Of a stretch of 64,000 nt of DNA, positions 21,560 to 36,000 are shown one piece after another; within the stretch, counting starts at the first letter, position 1, and each line of letters opens with the position of its first letter. This DNA is from Agrypnia vestita. Lineage: Eukaryota > Arthropoda > Insecta > Trichoptera > Phryganeidae. The notes below the pieces were generated by a model, which was given only the letters and a program-made list of their open reading frames with translations, had not been told where the DNA came from and did no database searches. The DNA is taken from positions 163,386 to 227,385 of the forward strand of contig JADDOH010000469.1 in assembly GCA_016648135.1 (NCBI GenBank), in the 5' to 3' direction. A program made the translations under genes and the position numbers.

Positions 21560-22575
21560 AGTATGTAAGTAAGTAAGTTAAACGTCAAAATATAAATAAG
21601 AGTCCAGCGTAACATTGACAACTTGGCCATAATTTTACAATAAGAATTCATAAGTGCATATAAATTAATCTTTTTTTCTATAAACTTAATACAGAATTTG
21701 TACTTATTTCATGTAATTTTAGTCGAAACATGAGAATTGCGAGGTTACGTTTGCGATAGGTACTTCGGTAATCTGTTTGAAGCTCTGTCAGACCAGACCT
21801 CCTAGATATGAAGGCACCGGAGAAATCAATCCCTATTCTAAAGACATTGCAGACATCGGGCACCGCAAATAAAGGTATTTACTTTGAGAGCGATATGTGA
21901 AAATATAAAAATCTCCTTATTTGAGTACGACGAACACCGAACACTGTCGTATACCTACGTCTCGTTCATTTTTTATTCTCGTCTATTAAGTGTTGAGATA
22001 ATAATCTTAAGATCACAATATTACTATTTTCGGAATACGGCGGATTATATTTTTTATTAGAGCCATCTACACACAATTCAATCAAACAACAGCACAGACT
22101 CACACAAACAAGAACTATTTTTATTATCAATTAAATTCGATAATAATTTCATATCCTTAACGTAAGTTCTACTATTACAATATTTTATGTGTTTTGTTGT
22201 AATTAAACATATATATTTTTAAGGAGCATTATATTTAATATTCTATTTCAATTCAATTATTATCACTGTTTATCGTAAGTATACCGGCTATTGGTAAATA
22301 AATGGAACTTTGGGTCTATGTATTGTTTTAAAATAGCAAAAACGACCCAATCATTTATTTAAAAAAATCATTTAAAAGACTCAACGTTTACTACTTTGAA
22401 TGTTAGGGAACGATTAATCTCCAGATAATGTGACATAATAAATTTTCGATAATTCATTGCTAATCTTCAACGCTCGTTTATTCCATTTGTATTATCTGTA
22501 ACATTTAATATTATAATTAATCTTTTCAATAAATTCATAACGATTGCACACATCAAAAAATTTAAATATAAATAT
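21560..22575. other. AT-rich intergenic DNA without recognised features
   Basis: Only short frames and AT-rich sequence. No gene, RNA gene or clear transposon end identified. Confidence 0.4.
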
Positions 22576-22577
22576 AT

Positions 22578-24000
22578 GATAAATTGATGAAAACTTAATA
22601 ATTATTGCTTATCAGGAGTAAAATTCTGATAAAAGAACAGAAGTTAATAACAGAGATAAAACCAAAAATTACTTATCCATTGTTTGATCTTTTAAGGCGA
22701 TCGTCTAGCAGATTGAGCAAATTTCACCATTTTTTCTCATATCTTCTCTTGCGTTTTTTATCACATTTTTGTATCACATAAATTGTTGAAAACTTAATAA
22801 TTATTGCTTATCAGGAGTAAAATTCTGATAAAAGAACAGAAGTTAAATAACAGAGATAAAACCAAAAATTACTTATCCATTGTTTGATCCTTTAAGGCGA
22901 TCGTCTAGCAGATTGAGCAAATTTCACCATTTTTTCTCATATCTTCTCTTGCGTTTTTATCACATTTTTGTATGGAAATATCTCATTTTAAAATTTATTC
23001 ATCAGATTACGTTTATTTTAAATACGAATATTTTGTTAAAATTTCACAAATAAAAATTATATAATTGATTTATAAATTACAAAACCTTCGATGTGTTAAA
23101 AATGAAGAAAATTACTCCACTTTGTGGGCCTTTTATGACTGAACGGCCTGTTGAGATGTCTTTTTTATTCAATAATATTACAAAGTAAATGTTTATCTTA
23201 AATTTTTTACAATTATTGCCAAATCTGTCAGTAGGTTAGTGGGCAATTTATGTTTTAAAAAGCACTGTTTAAATTATTTTTATTTTTTGTGTGTTTATTT
23301 CAATCCTTTATAGATAGTTTATAACTTTTTTTCTTTAACAAATTAAAGGAATAGACATTATTATTTTAAAATTAATACAAAAAAATCAAAAAATTATTCT
23401 TGATTTCAGATTTTAGCTATTCAATCAAGGCACTGCGTATTGCGTCATAAATACGTTGCGTCTTGATTAAATATCTAAAATCAGGAATATCGACAAAGAT
23501 TTTGATTTTTTTTGTTTTTATTATAAAATTATAATATATATTTTTTTGACTACTGAAGTAAAAAAGTTGTCCACCATGTAAAAAGAGTTAAAAAAAACAG
23601 CAAAAAAAAATATTTTTAAAAAACAGTATTTTTTAAAACATAAATTGCAAGTAAACAAACTAATTTTACTACAATTGTAATAAATTGAAGATAATTGTTT
23701 ACTTTGTAATATTATTGAATAAAAAATACATCTCAACAGGCCGTTCGGTCATAAAAGGCCCACAAAGTGGAACAATTTTCTTCATTTTTAAAACATCGAA
23801 AGTTTGGTAATTTATTAATCAATTATATAATTTAGTTTGTGATATTGTAATAAGATATTCGTATTCAAAATATATTTAACCTGATGAATAAATTTTAAAA
23901 TGAGATATTTCCCTACGAAAATATGATAAAAAACGCAAGAGAAGATGTGAGAAAAAATTATGAAATTTGCTCATTCTGCTAGACGATCGCCTTAAATAAT
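22578..24000. mobile_element. Large foldback element with duplicated end
   Basis: Left arm 22690-23200 and right arm 23690-24000 are inverted copies: GGCGATCGTCTAGCAGATTG with its mirror CTGCTAGACGATCGCC, and TTTGTGGGCCTTTTATGACT with TCATAAAAGGCCCACAAAG. The outer left segment (AATAATTATTGCTTATCAGG to CTTCTCTTGCGTTTTT) is directly repeated at 22595-22765 and 22795-22960. The loop holds another palindrome at about 23402-23486. No coding capacity. Confidence 0.7.
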
Positions 24001-24624
24001 TGTGAAATTGGTGAAACTTAATATGGATTTCATAACGCTTTGTATTTACTTTGGAAAAAAAAATGCACTCACCAGTGAGATTAACTTTTGTAGAATTAGA
24101 AGTTAAATTATCAGATTTTTTAGCTACAAATTTTGAGTTTTGAAAAAGCGTAAACGTGTATCGCGAGGTCTGGTAAATTCGAATTTAATCTCTATTTTGT
24201 TAGTCACGCTTTTTTGATTTTCGTATAAAACAGTTTATTTTATGTTTTTTTTCTTTCAGGGTAACTTCCGTACAGGGAAAATATCATTCACCTGCTATTA
24301 TTTTATTAAAGAATCACCTAACTCGTTGCTTTTGGAATTTATTAACATTTAATAGGTATAGTTTTGTATTATTGACGTCTCCTGTCACTCATGTTGCATA
24401 TATACTGGAACATATATACCTATATACATACACATATACTACCATTCCCACTAATATAGGTTAATCTATTGGATTCACGTGATTGGTAAAGCCTTTTTGT
24501 ACCTCATATTATGTTCTACTTATTACAAGTAAGCTGAATTTATCTCAAATACAATAAAAATTAAGAATTTAAATATAAAAAAAGCGGTGAATTTTACCTG
24601 CAAAAAACAACAAAATTTTAGAAT

Positions 24625-24992
24625 ATGTTGAGAGTTTTTCGATTCCAGCCATTCTCCAAGCATAGCTTTAATCAGTTTTTTAAATTTTTTATTATATATA
24701 TCTTTTCACTCTACATTATCGTTTTTTTGTTTTTAAATTTCGATTATATTATGTTTTTCTTATGCTTCTGCTTTTTATATACTTGCTTTTTACTTTATAT
24801 TATATTTATTTTCATATATTTGTACCTGTATTTTAAGACTTTTCTTTCCACTTTGTCATTATTATGTTTACATGTTATTATTTTATTTTTCTTTAAACTA
24901 TATATTCTGTTAAATTCTGTTAATGTACACTTAACCTACCTGTTGTAAAAGCCCTATAGGGCGTTAATTAATAAATAAATAAAAAATAAACA
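24625..24992 (+). mobile_element. Probable LINE 3' untranslated end with AATAAATAAATA tail
   Basis: A T-rich strand gives an apparent 107-residue hydrophobic frame that is just low complexity. It is followed by AAAGCCCTATAGGGCGTTAA and (AATA)n. That GCCCTATAGGGC hairpin plus tail is common at insect LINE 3' ends. Confidence 0.5.
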
Positions 24993-25029
24993 AATATAAT
25001 TATGTATGTACATACATCTAAAGTCTACT

Positions 25030-25671
25030 AAGGGTCCATTCAAGTATTACGTAAGCACCAAAGGGGGGTGGGGGTCTTATTTTTGATGACATGGGGGACG
25101 GGGAGGTGTGGATGGTGATTGCGTCAGCAATATTAATTTAATTATTTTTTTTGATTTTTTTGCAAAATTTGGAAACTATCAAGTCGAACATGAAAAATAT
25201 GTGGTCTTCATCATACCTCTGTCAAGTCATTAAATCGTCACGTCATGGAGATCCATAAAAAATAAATACGTAGACCGAATCGAGAGTGAGACCTATAAGA
25301 GTGACTGCTCGTCGTGTTAATGAATTGAAATGTGCCTAGTACAAACTTTAGACGAATACCAAGATGTTGAATGGCTCGAAGAGAACGATGTCATTCAAGT
25401 GTCATGGACTAAGGACGTTAATTTGGATTTACTAAATTTTTTAACAGAACAAAATATATATTTTATATATTAAAAATATAATATTTAGATACAATGCTAA
25501 TAAGTTGCTTGAATAAATATTAAATATGCATTAAATTCCTTTATAGTCTATAAATATCTTATTTCTATACTTAATAACTGCTGCTCATGAATAACAACTT
25601 TTGCTGACAAGGGGGAGGCGGGGTTAAAAATTACTAAAATTCTGCTTACATAATACTTAAATGGCCCCTAA
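25030..25671. mobile_element. DNA transposon relic with long inverted ends
   Basis: The left end AAGGGTCCATTCAAGTATTA continues CGTAAGCA. The right end is its imperfect complement (TGCTTACATAATACTTAAAT then GGCCCCT). A 38-codon plus frame at 25330-25445 (MCLVQTLDEYQDVEWLEEND) may be a leftover of a transposase. The superfamily is not recognised. Confidence 0.55.
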
Positions 25672-25894
25672 GGAAGGATTTCTGCGTTCATATTTCGACA
25701 TAATACACATGTTTGAACATAGCGTAACTTGGAGGCAATCTTTGCGAGTGGGACTGATCCCCACTACGCATGCGCAGAAGAAGAAGACAAACGGTAACCG
25801 AGTTTAATCAGACACTTAAAGTGGGAAAAAGTATAATTTTACTATACAATACACTGAAAAATCGACAAATAGGAAAAATAATTAATTAAGACAA

Positions 25895-26115
25895 AATAAG
25901 TCTCATAGAGACGAAGCTATGAATGTGTGAAACGTGTGTGAAAGTCTTTTTTATACTATGGTCCAGTGTTTACAACTTGTGTGAGCTGGCTTTAGTGGTC
26001 ACTCTACACAATGCAACGTTCACCAATTCCATTGTAAGAACTTCCACATTTTATCAACTCTTGAATGTTCTATATATGTTCAAATCGTCTTCGTAAGATA
26101 TCAATGATTTGTCTT
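25895..26115. mobile_element. Copy of GTGATCACTTAAGCC repeat family
   Basis: It contains AAGTCTCATAGAGACGAAGC, ACAATGCAACGTTCACCAAT, TCCATTGTAAGAACTTCCAC and an AATTAATTAA edge. Confidence 0.55.
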
Positions 26116-26848
26116 AATTAATTAATCAGCCTTCTGGGGATAAAATCCAAAATACTGTGTAGTGAGAACATACCTACATAAAAAAATAGGAAAAATAATA
26201 TTGAATGTTAAAAATGAAATTATATCCAGAGGAAAAAAAAAATTCATGGATGGCGCAAAGGGATGGCATTCTGTCCTAATAAAGTATAGAAGAGCTGACA
26301 GGGAGAAGAAGAAAAATGATAGGAAAAACGGCAAAGTTAATTGCCTCTAATTCATACGTACAATATTAATTATCGATCTCATGTGATATATTTGATTCTA
26401 GTGCTTATTATGTTGAATTTTATGATTCCTATTTGTCTAGTAGGTACCTACAATTTATGTCACGTAAATGTAATTTTACGTGGACATGTCTTTTTGGGCA
26501 CAAAAAATATTTTTCTATATGTTTTCTGCGCGTTGAGAATTTCCAGTCTATCAAATTTTTTGAACTCATCCGTCGGTTCAAGACACAAATAAAATCACTA
26601 ATAAAATGAATTTATTTCTCCCCTTTTGTGAAGGTAACAATTTTTTGAAAAAGGTCAAATGACATGATAAATTATTGAAAAAATTCGCAAGAAACTACAT
26701 TAGTCAACTACTGGTTAAAAAAAAATAATAATAAAGATTAAAAAAATAACAAACGAAATTCCAAAATGTTCCTTTCGCGTACAGAGTTATTCATGGGCGA
26801 ACAATTAAAACACACATAATTAAAATATTTGAGATGAAACTTAATCGA

Positions 26849-26854
26849 TTTATT
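26849..26854 (-). terminator. Candidate polyadenylation signal of gene 2
   Basis: AATAAA on the minus strand lies about 95 bases after the gene 2 stop codon. AT-rich DNA gives such hexamers by chance, so support is modest. Confidence 0.4.
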
Positions 26855-26949
26855 TTTGTAAAATATAATAAAAAATATAACAAATTTGCAATAATTTTAC
26901 TTAATCGTAAATGTTGAATTATTCTAATGTTGGCTCAAAGACCCCGTGG

Positions 26950-27097
26950 CTACCGCTGCTCCCAGGATCCCAGGGGAGGGCAGGCCCTCCCTCTCTTGGC
27001 CAGCTGATGACACAGGTTAGGGGAGCCGACTATGTTCCCTAGGAAAACACTCAGTAGATAGAACTCTTTGGTTTTATCGGGAGAGCGCTTGTAATGA
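26950..27097 (-). CDS. Gene 2 exon 3 (second cysteine pair, stop)
   Basis: After TTTTTATTTTCAG the exon starts with T, which completes AGT (Ser) from exon 2. It then reads [20 protein letters not shown], a short linker, [21 protein letters not shown] and TAG. It is an isolated GC-rich island in very AT-rich DNA, as expected for conserved coding sequence. Confidence 0.85.
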
Positions 27098-30000
27098 CTG
27101 AAAATAAAAAATAACATTTTAGAACTTTTAACATATTATTTTACTGGCACAATATTTATTTATTTATTAACTTATTGAAAGACTTTTACAATTCAATTAT
27201 ATAATTCATTTGTGGGGTATAAGAACAAAGGCAGCAATATTCAAAAAATTAAAAGAATGTTTTGAGTGCGTTCACCGAGGAATACTAATTTAAAATGTAC
27301 TTAATTCTAGATTTTATCCAAAAGCACGCAATCCATGTTTCTTATAAAATCTCAAATTCAGTACATTAAAAATTAGTAATCCTCGATGATGCATTTTTTA
27401 TATTGCTGCCTTCGCTTTTATACCCGACATTTGATCTATCGAAAAATAATTTGAAATAGTTTTATATACTCTTAATTTATTTAAAAAAACAATGAAAACA
27501 GGATAGCAAAATAATTCAAATATTTAAATTAATATATAATAATTAAATTTTATAACAGTTTTTCAAATTTATTTTACGGCATTATTTCATAAATAAAATA
27601 ATAAACCCTTCGTTTTTAACCACTGTTAATTTTTATTAGAAAATTCTGCACGATTCAGGAGTGATGCTATATTCTTCAAGACAGAAAAGAAATAAAAGAA
27701 ATAAAAAAAATTAAAATGTAGACATATAGATTTTATCTATGGTGAAAGGGAAATAAAAGGGGTTCTGTATACAAATTAGGTTGAGGGGAATACCTACCTA
27801 GACATTTTGAATAAATCTATTTTTAAATTTTTGCATTTTCTTAAAGCTTATAGTCTTAAGAATACCTGGTGAAATAAATTATTAAGCATAAATTCAAAAA
27901 AAATGTTCAAAAAGTGTTATCGCTGATAATAGTGGCATCTCTTTGTTTATTTTCATATATTGCTCAATTTTCAAACGCGTTTTACTAGAAACCATGTTTT
28001 GAAAATCGGTGACCAAAATATCTCGGCAACCACTGAACCAATCAACTTGAAATATTTGGTGGTTATTCTATATATAATTATCTAGTAATAGTCGTTGGAT
28101 TTTTTTTAAGTGACTTGGTTTTTTTATCGGCATAATAAACCCGAATTTTTTCAAAAATCTATATTTTCAAGAACCTCTATAATAATCTTTCTGTTTTTTT
28201 ATTATTCTGATGATTACAGATGAAATGGGAGTGGTCACCGCGGAGGATCTTTTTTTTCCGGCAGTCGATAAAACCCAAGAATTTTCCGCCAATGTTGATA
28301 TTTTTTTATAATTTTCTTTTTAAATATTTTTAAAGTATGTACTTTCATGTAGAAATGATACAAATACCATAATTTATATAGGTTTTTTTTAAAAAAATCA
28401 CAAAAATTGCCCTTTTTCGCGCTTCGTAGGTACGTATTCCCCCTTAAGAAATAAGATAAGATTATTTACAAAATTCATTTGATTATTTAAAATATTTCAG
28501 ATTTCGTAATTTCTAATATCTTAGGTTACCCAAGAGAGAACCTTTTCAGTTTACATAATATATAAAATTTCGAAACTCATATTTAAGTCAAAAGAGCGAT
28601 TAGATTATTTTAGATGATTCGCTAATTCTGAATAATCGTTACCTACTCTTTAAACAACTTAAATGCTCATTAACTTTGTCTTTGCAAAAATAGTTACAAT
28701 CCTAACAATTTTATTTTAAAACTAGCCGTACGCTTGTGAAAAATGGCGGGAAATAATTATAATTAATAACGAACCATGCGTGTTCATGCAACATGAGCCG
28801 CGCGCTGATTACGTGTCACACTTTTATTGTTTAAAGCTGTCATTCCGCAAGTTACGGAAAGACAACTTTTCATTTATTAAGCATTTATCCATATTATTTA
28901 AATTTTATTTTTAAATTTATTATTCCTTTAGAATCATTTCTCTTTTGTTATAGAAACAACGTCTCTCAAGAAAATTTGTATTTTTACTCCCTTTCTATTA
29001 ACTCGTGGCGTCTGCTGTCTGACGAAAAAAATTTGGATTGATTTTTAACCCTTTTCCCGTGAACCAATCGAGCTGAAACTTTGCAGACAGACTCGTGGCG
29101 ACAATCAAGAAGATTTATCAAATTTTCGTAAAAAAAATTAACAATTATAGTATAATTTTGGATTTTTAGAATTTTTTAATGGTTGTTTCATACAACTAGC
29201 TAAGTTGTATGGAGATTAAACCTGATTATAGTATAATTTTGGATTTTTGGAAATTTTTTATTACTCCCTTTCGTAGCCTCGCCCGACCGAAGCTCAACGC
29301 GTAGGTTAAGCGCCAAACCAGTTTCCACTAGTAAATGAGAAAGGGAGTATAATAAAAACTTGGTTTTTATGAGTTAGTTTATTTCAAGATAATTTTAAAA
29401 AAATATTCGAAATTTGAAATTTGTATTTATTTGAGACGATGTGCCTGTGGAGTATATTATTTATCGCGAAAATTCCGACCATAGATATGATTGTAATCAT
29501 TTCTAGGACTGTTTGATAACACAAGAAAACAATATTCTCCATAAATTAAAAAAAATTAAAATATTCATGACAATATGGCATTATCTTTAAAGTTCTCACG
29601 CGTTGATAGCTTATGTACCTAAATATCCAAACACGCTGTAATGATTCAATCAGGTTTTCAATAATGCACGAGACATTTCGTAATATTACGAGAAATCGGA
29701 AATTCGTCACTTAAAGGCAAAAACGTTATCGTGTTTTTATGTAAATTATACAAACAGTTGGAAGTGTATGGAAATGAATATTCAGTAACGCCTCGCTTGG
29801 ATTGACCAACCGCGGATGTGAGAAAATGCGCGTATTTTACGAAGACCTTTTTTGACACTCGAACACAAGTGAAATTTGTTAACCGTACCTAAATGCAATT
29901 CTCACAGTAGGAACTATATCTTAAGAGAGTGCTGCGTCTAAACGAATCAAAATGGAAATATATCGCATTACGGGGTCGCAACAAATTTAGGTATAAACTA

Positions 30001-33000
30001 GCTGTAACCTGTCAAAAATGGCGGTACTTTTATGTTAAGTAATCCCTTAAATATAAAACTTTTAATTAATCAATAGTATTATTAGTATCGACTAGCTCTA
30101 ACGTTAAAAATGACGGTACTTTTGCATGCAGGTTCCTAAAGAATAATGATTAAAAAAAATTTAAACGCCTTTATATCAGTATTTTCATTAAGAATATTTT
30201 GAGTTTGTCCAAATTTTTCAGAACAGTACTGGATTTTAAAGTGATCACTTAAGCCAACCATACGATAGGTCGTAAGCCCTATGTAACACCCAAAGACTTC
30301 TATGCCTACTTTCCCATAAAAATATAATTTTGTCTCTGTGAGACATCTATAATATATTGATTGATTAATTATGTCCCTGTGACAAAAATCCAGTACGATT
30401 CTGAAAAATTTGGACAAACTCAAAATATTCCGAATAATTATTTACTTATTTAAAGCCGACACCCATGAAATAGTAATAACGACTTTTATCAAAATATTTG
30501 ATTTTTTTTTTATATATAATATTTCCCATGCCGGCAGTTAATAGTACTATTTTAACCCTGGCATCGCTAAGTTGCGGCCAGTTCGGTTTACTGACGCGGG
30601 GTTCAAGCCCCATCTCCGACCGCTTGATTTGTTTTTTAGCCGTGAATTCGAAAGAAATTAAGTACATTACTAAAAGTTACGGACAGACAGACAGACAGAC
30701 AGACGGATGGACAGACACCAAATTATTAAGTTTGATTACAACCGCTAATTCAGTGACATTCATTTGCGGTCTTTACCGCACGACTTTGCGTATAATCGAT
30801 ACTAGATGATAGATTTACTCAAGACAAGCAACATGCCGTCAATATGTAGGTTATGACCAGTTTGCCTAGTCATAAAACAACAAAAAAATAAGTCGTCCGA
30901 GAGCAGAACTAATCAAATGAAGGCGCTCTCTGACTGTCAATGTGCGTGAAATCAACAATTTTCAATATCACCAAAATACAGGTATACAATTATTAATTCG
31001 TGATATTGCACCCATCTAGAAATATACACAGAAGCATCCTAACACCGTGAGGAGATGGCAATGTAATTAATATTCCATTTTAATTTCTCTACACCAAATG
31101 AGAGACACGGGAATATAAAATTGTCACCTTCAGTGGCAGTAGACTCACAAGATACACCGGTTACCATTTCTCTATAGGTTAGGTTAGGTTAGGTTAGGTT
31201 AGGTTAGGTTACGTTAGGTTAGTTTAGGTTAGGTTAGGTTAGGTTTTAAAGTTAAAGTTAGGTTAGGTTAGGTTTTAAAGTTAAGTTTTAAAGTAGGTTA
31301 GGTAGAGAAATGGGTAAACACCCATTTCTCTAAATAATCACGTGGTCACAAAAAACAGAGTATCCACGAAATCACTGTCAAGACCATGCAAAACAATTTA
31401 TATGGTCTAGAGCTAGAGTAATGTCTTTCAACCTTTTTGAATACGCGACCCCTTTACAAGTAAAAAGATTCTGGCGACCCTTTGGGTCCATTATAAGACC
31501 ACGTCAGTGATTCAAAAAACGTTAAAAAAGTAAGTTACTTCTCAGAACTGGATTCTGAAGCTGCCACTGGGCAAAGATGGGTACTAAATCCTTTTTTGTG
31601 TATGTCGGTACAACTGGCCGAAGTGTCATCCATGAAGATGAAAGAAAATCTTATAGATTTGCTTATAATGGAATTCAATTCGCAAACGATTGACATCTTC
31701 TGGATGATAAGAGGAGAATATCCCAAGCTGGCAAGATAAGCACTTTCTACTTATTTGAACCAAAGTTCTCTTCAATGGTAAATATAAAAACTAAAAAGAG
31801 AAATAGGCTTCAATTATAAATTGATTTGATTTTTGACGTCTCAAAAATACAACCACGATATGACAATTTATTAAAAAATAAACAGGCACAGCCTTCTCCT
31901 TGAAAATTTTGGACTTATATTGCAGTATATGACCTACAACCCTAGCTTTTTACTTTTAACTGGCTTGCGACTGCGACCCCCCGAGTAACACTTGACCTGT
32001 GGGTTGCAACACACAGGTTGAAAAATACTGATCTAAAGCATGTAAAACCCATGAAAATTGTAAAAGAATATATCGTAAGCATACTGGGAAAAGTGACCAA
32101 GTCAAAAGTATTGTTTGTCGGCAAACTAAGATTGTTTAAGAAGTTTTTATACAAAGATTAAGAAATCTATGCTATTTTTAAAAGTCTTTCTAAACCATAT
32201 TGAATGTTTTTAAACCCTTATGGTTTTGATACCACATTATGACAATGATAATAATGCACAATAACTTCATAAAGTAAATTTTTTGTACTCCCATAAATTT
32301 ACTTAATGGAAGTTACGATGCGTCCGTCTAGACGAAATATCGAAACTGGAAAGCATTTTAAAACCATCAATTTGATTGTTATTTTTTATTAGGCAACGAA
32401 GTATGTTATTTTTTTAAATTATGTCCAATCACAAAGTTTATGCTATAAAAAATCAAGAAAAGATAAGATAAGATAATTCGTATTTAAAGTGTTTTTTTTT
32501 ATCATATAGTGTACATGCGATTAAAATTAGTCTGTGTTATTATCGGAGTGATAATATATGATAACTTTTTCATGCAACAGAAATATGTTTTCATAGATAA
32601 ATTTGATCAATATGGAAATTATCATTTTGATGAATACTTAGAAATTAATTTGACTTTTTGTTTATCTAACTAATATCTTTTGGTGCGATGACGTGGCTAA
32701 AAAAGTACACAATCACGAAAATTTGACTTTTTCAATTTTACCGGTAAGCTCATGATATTATTAGTACATTGTTACCTAAACTATGGCAATTGAATGTGTG
32801 GTATGCAGTTTGATCAAATCCAATATTTTAATTGTGCATTGTTGCATGCGAACATCTTTAAATCAAGTCGACAACAAGGGGAACTTTCATAGAAACTGGT
32901 ACAGCGATGAAGGTGATATAACATTGAGGAAAAAACTGCCCAGACTGTGCCGTATGGAGAAACTAGTTGCCGTCTATGACGGCGAGTCAATTAGTATGTG

Positions 33001-36000
33001 AGCTGCAGAAAGCTGGTATCTGGAAACTACCAACTTTTAATGTGGTCAATAGAGCAGTAAATGAATGTAACTTTTTCTAATCCACTTATATGGAAACATA
33101 CATTTTGGTGACTAGTTAAAGTTGACTTTCTCAGACGAATATGCATGATGAAACCTTCTGATAATCTATACTAATACATATTATAAAGACGTAAAGTTTG
33201 TAAGTTTAGATGTAGGAGGTAATCTCCGAAACTACTCATCCGATTTCAAAAATTATTTTTTCAATATTTAGAATAGACAGGGTGGACACAGGCTATATAC
33301 TATCCCGTTTATATGAAAAAGCTTTTCGTGGAGACCAATTTTGCAACGTAAGTCGAAGAAAAAACGGTCGAGCGAATGCGTTTCTTAGGAATGCTGAGAG
33401 ATTTTTTTTATTTAATTTATGGTACAAATACAGTTCTTATATATAACATATGAGATTAAACTTTTTTTTTAAATACTTGGTAGTTATGTAGACCTCATCA
33501 GTGAAGAGAAGCTCTTGAGTCTGATGAGGGAGCCACAGTTCTTATTCCTTGTTATAATATACAGGTACATAGTGTATACAAGTTACTTATTAATATAGTA
33601 AAAAAGGTAAATTGATAATGAAAGTATAGGAGTTATTTTGAAAAAAGCTGTATGTTTAAATGATTTATAAATTTAAGTTTGATTTTAGGAAAAATTTAAT
33701 TTTTTTGATTTGCTCTGAGAGGTTACTGATGCATCGTATCTCGATATTTATTATGTATTAATTAATGTTTATTATTACAGTAGTTAATGGCTTTATAAAT
33801 ATAGTGACATTATGAATTGGTTTCTCATTAGTTCTAAATGTTCCTGGTTTTCTGTAAGGTTTTTTCTTTACATATTTTTAATATGGAAACTTGCTTGAAA
33901 ATATCATCTAAGTTTGGTACTGGAAACAATTTAAAGAGATCTTTTATTGGAAATGTAGATTTTTTTTTCAGTATTACTTTAATGATAATCCTTTGCGATA
34001 TTTTTACTGAGTTTATATTTTTCTTGTATATATGAATGCTTTCTATAAAAAAGTTGTACAGCTTAAAAAAGCCTATAAAAAAATTGTATCATATATCTGT
34101 ATGTTTATGTTAATTCCCAAATTGATAAAAAATGAATAAAAAATATATTTAAAGATAATTTTAATCTATCGGTGGTAATTTAAGTAGGTAAATTATTATC
34201 CAAATAAAATTGTTTATCGTCGGAGAAATTCTATGTAAAATATATTGCCTTGTACACAATATTACTTGGACGAGTAGCTTAGATTATATTCCTTTTTCAC
34301 CGATACGCTTAAATTAGTCTTAAACCGAATTCCACGCGAGCGAAGCTACGGGCACTGTTAGTTATTTATAATTAATTGAAAATGTTCAGCTCCTCAATTA
34401 TTTTCTTTTATTGCCATATACGACCATAAATCCTTTGAAAGTACACAAAATAAATTAATAATAAGTTTTTAACAATATTTTTATATTTATGTTCTGAGAA
34501 CAAAATTTCCGACAGATGAAGCTACTTAAATGAGAAACGTGTATGGAAGTCGATTATAAACGATAAAATACATCCATACACGTTTTCATATGAATAGCTA
34601 AATTAAAAATTAAAGTTAAATTGGAGGAAGGAAATTTTCAATCAATGAACATGGTGTGGTTTTAGGCACAGTGGTGTCGTCGGACAATATTTTTCTTCAA
34701 AGCGACAGGAAAATCAGTTACAGTGAACGCTGTGCGATATTGAACGATGTTAAAAAAAATGAGGCCAAAACTGGATGAATTTGATTTGAATGACATGTGG
34801 TTGTAACAAGATGGTACTATTATTGCAAGGAAAGTCAAGAAATTCATTTATTTGTTAAATTGCCTCCAAAAAGTTGTGATCCTTTGTATTACTTTTTGTA
34901 GAGTTATGTGAAATCAATGGTTTATTTATTATTAAGAAAGCTCGAGTATCTTGGATATATTATGAGAGGACCAAATTATAGCCTAAACTCATCACCTAGG
35001 GGAAAATAAGTAAAAAGGAAGCGTAGGAAAACGCCGCATTTCGTGGCTGCGTAACTTGAGGGACAGGTACAATCGTAACTCGACCGAGTAGAGTCGTGAA
35101 TAGAGATCACCAAACTCAGATAAGAAGAAGATTGGTTTGTTCAAACAAACCACGAACGCTTTTGATATGAGCACTAATTTATTTGATGAAGTCGTCAAAA
35201 ATTGGATTCAAAGAATTCACTCAATGATCATTCAAACGATAATTTATTTTAAATTAAATAAAATTGATTGCGCCTCAAAATATTTTTTTTGAAGATATAT
35301 TATAGATGTCTCACACATACTAAATTCTATTTTTTATGGGAAAGTAGGTATGGAAATCTTTGGGTGTTCAAAGGGCTTACGACCTTTCGTAAGACTGGCT
35401 TAAGTGATCACTTTACACAATGTAACATTCACCATTTCCACTCATGATAGAACACCACGTCTATCAAATTTTTGGAAGTTGGATATTTTAATTTTACGAC
35501 CTGTTTCGTATATGTGTTGGAATAATCATTAGCGCGACCCGCATCCAGAGCTTTTTCATTCCTCTTCTTGAGATTCTTTCGAATTATTATCATTTCACTA
35601 TTTTTTTGCTTGTATCTTAAACTGTTTTGTTTTATTTCATTTTAACATCTTATCGTTCTTATTGAAAAAACCCTTTCTGATGTTTAACTATACGCACTCG
35701 ACCCTTTCTATTAGTAAGCTCCTTCATTTAAAACTCCTAAAGGCACATAGTCTATAATTTCTACCGGTAATGAATAAAGACGGAACTGTGCATAAATTTT
35801 CCATTTTACATTCCTGAACTATCTGAAAAGAAATTATGAGGAACCTTGTGTACGGATCCATTCATGCAGATAATGTTCAGTTAACCACAATATCACAATA
35901 AGACTTATTTCCTTCTAGCTGCAAACACTCTCTCTTCGTGAGGTTGTGATAATTATGTCTACCGGTGTTTCAATAGCTTTAATGCCATTGAACTACGGCT

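Noticed and set aside
22595..22960. CRISPR-like direct repeats
   Set aside because: Only two long copies, part of a foldback element in a eukaryotic sequence; no short repeat/spacer pattern.
24625..24948. 107-codon hydrophobic frame
   Set aside because: Phe/Ile/Leu-rich translation of T-rich DNA, ending in a LINE-like 3' tail; low complexity rather than a membrane protein.
32783..33001. 72-codon plus frame ([20 protein letters not shown]...)
   Set aside because: Slightly gene-like composition but no family, splice sites or homologous copy seen.
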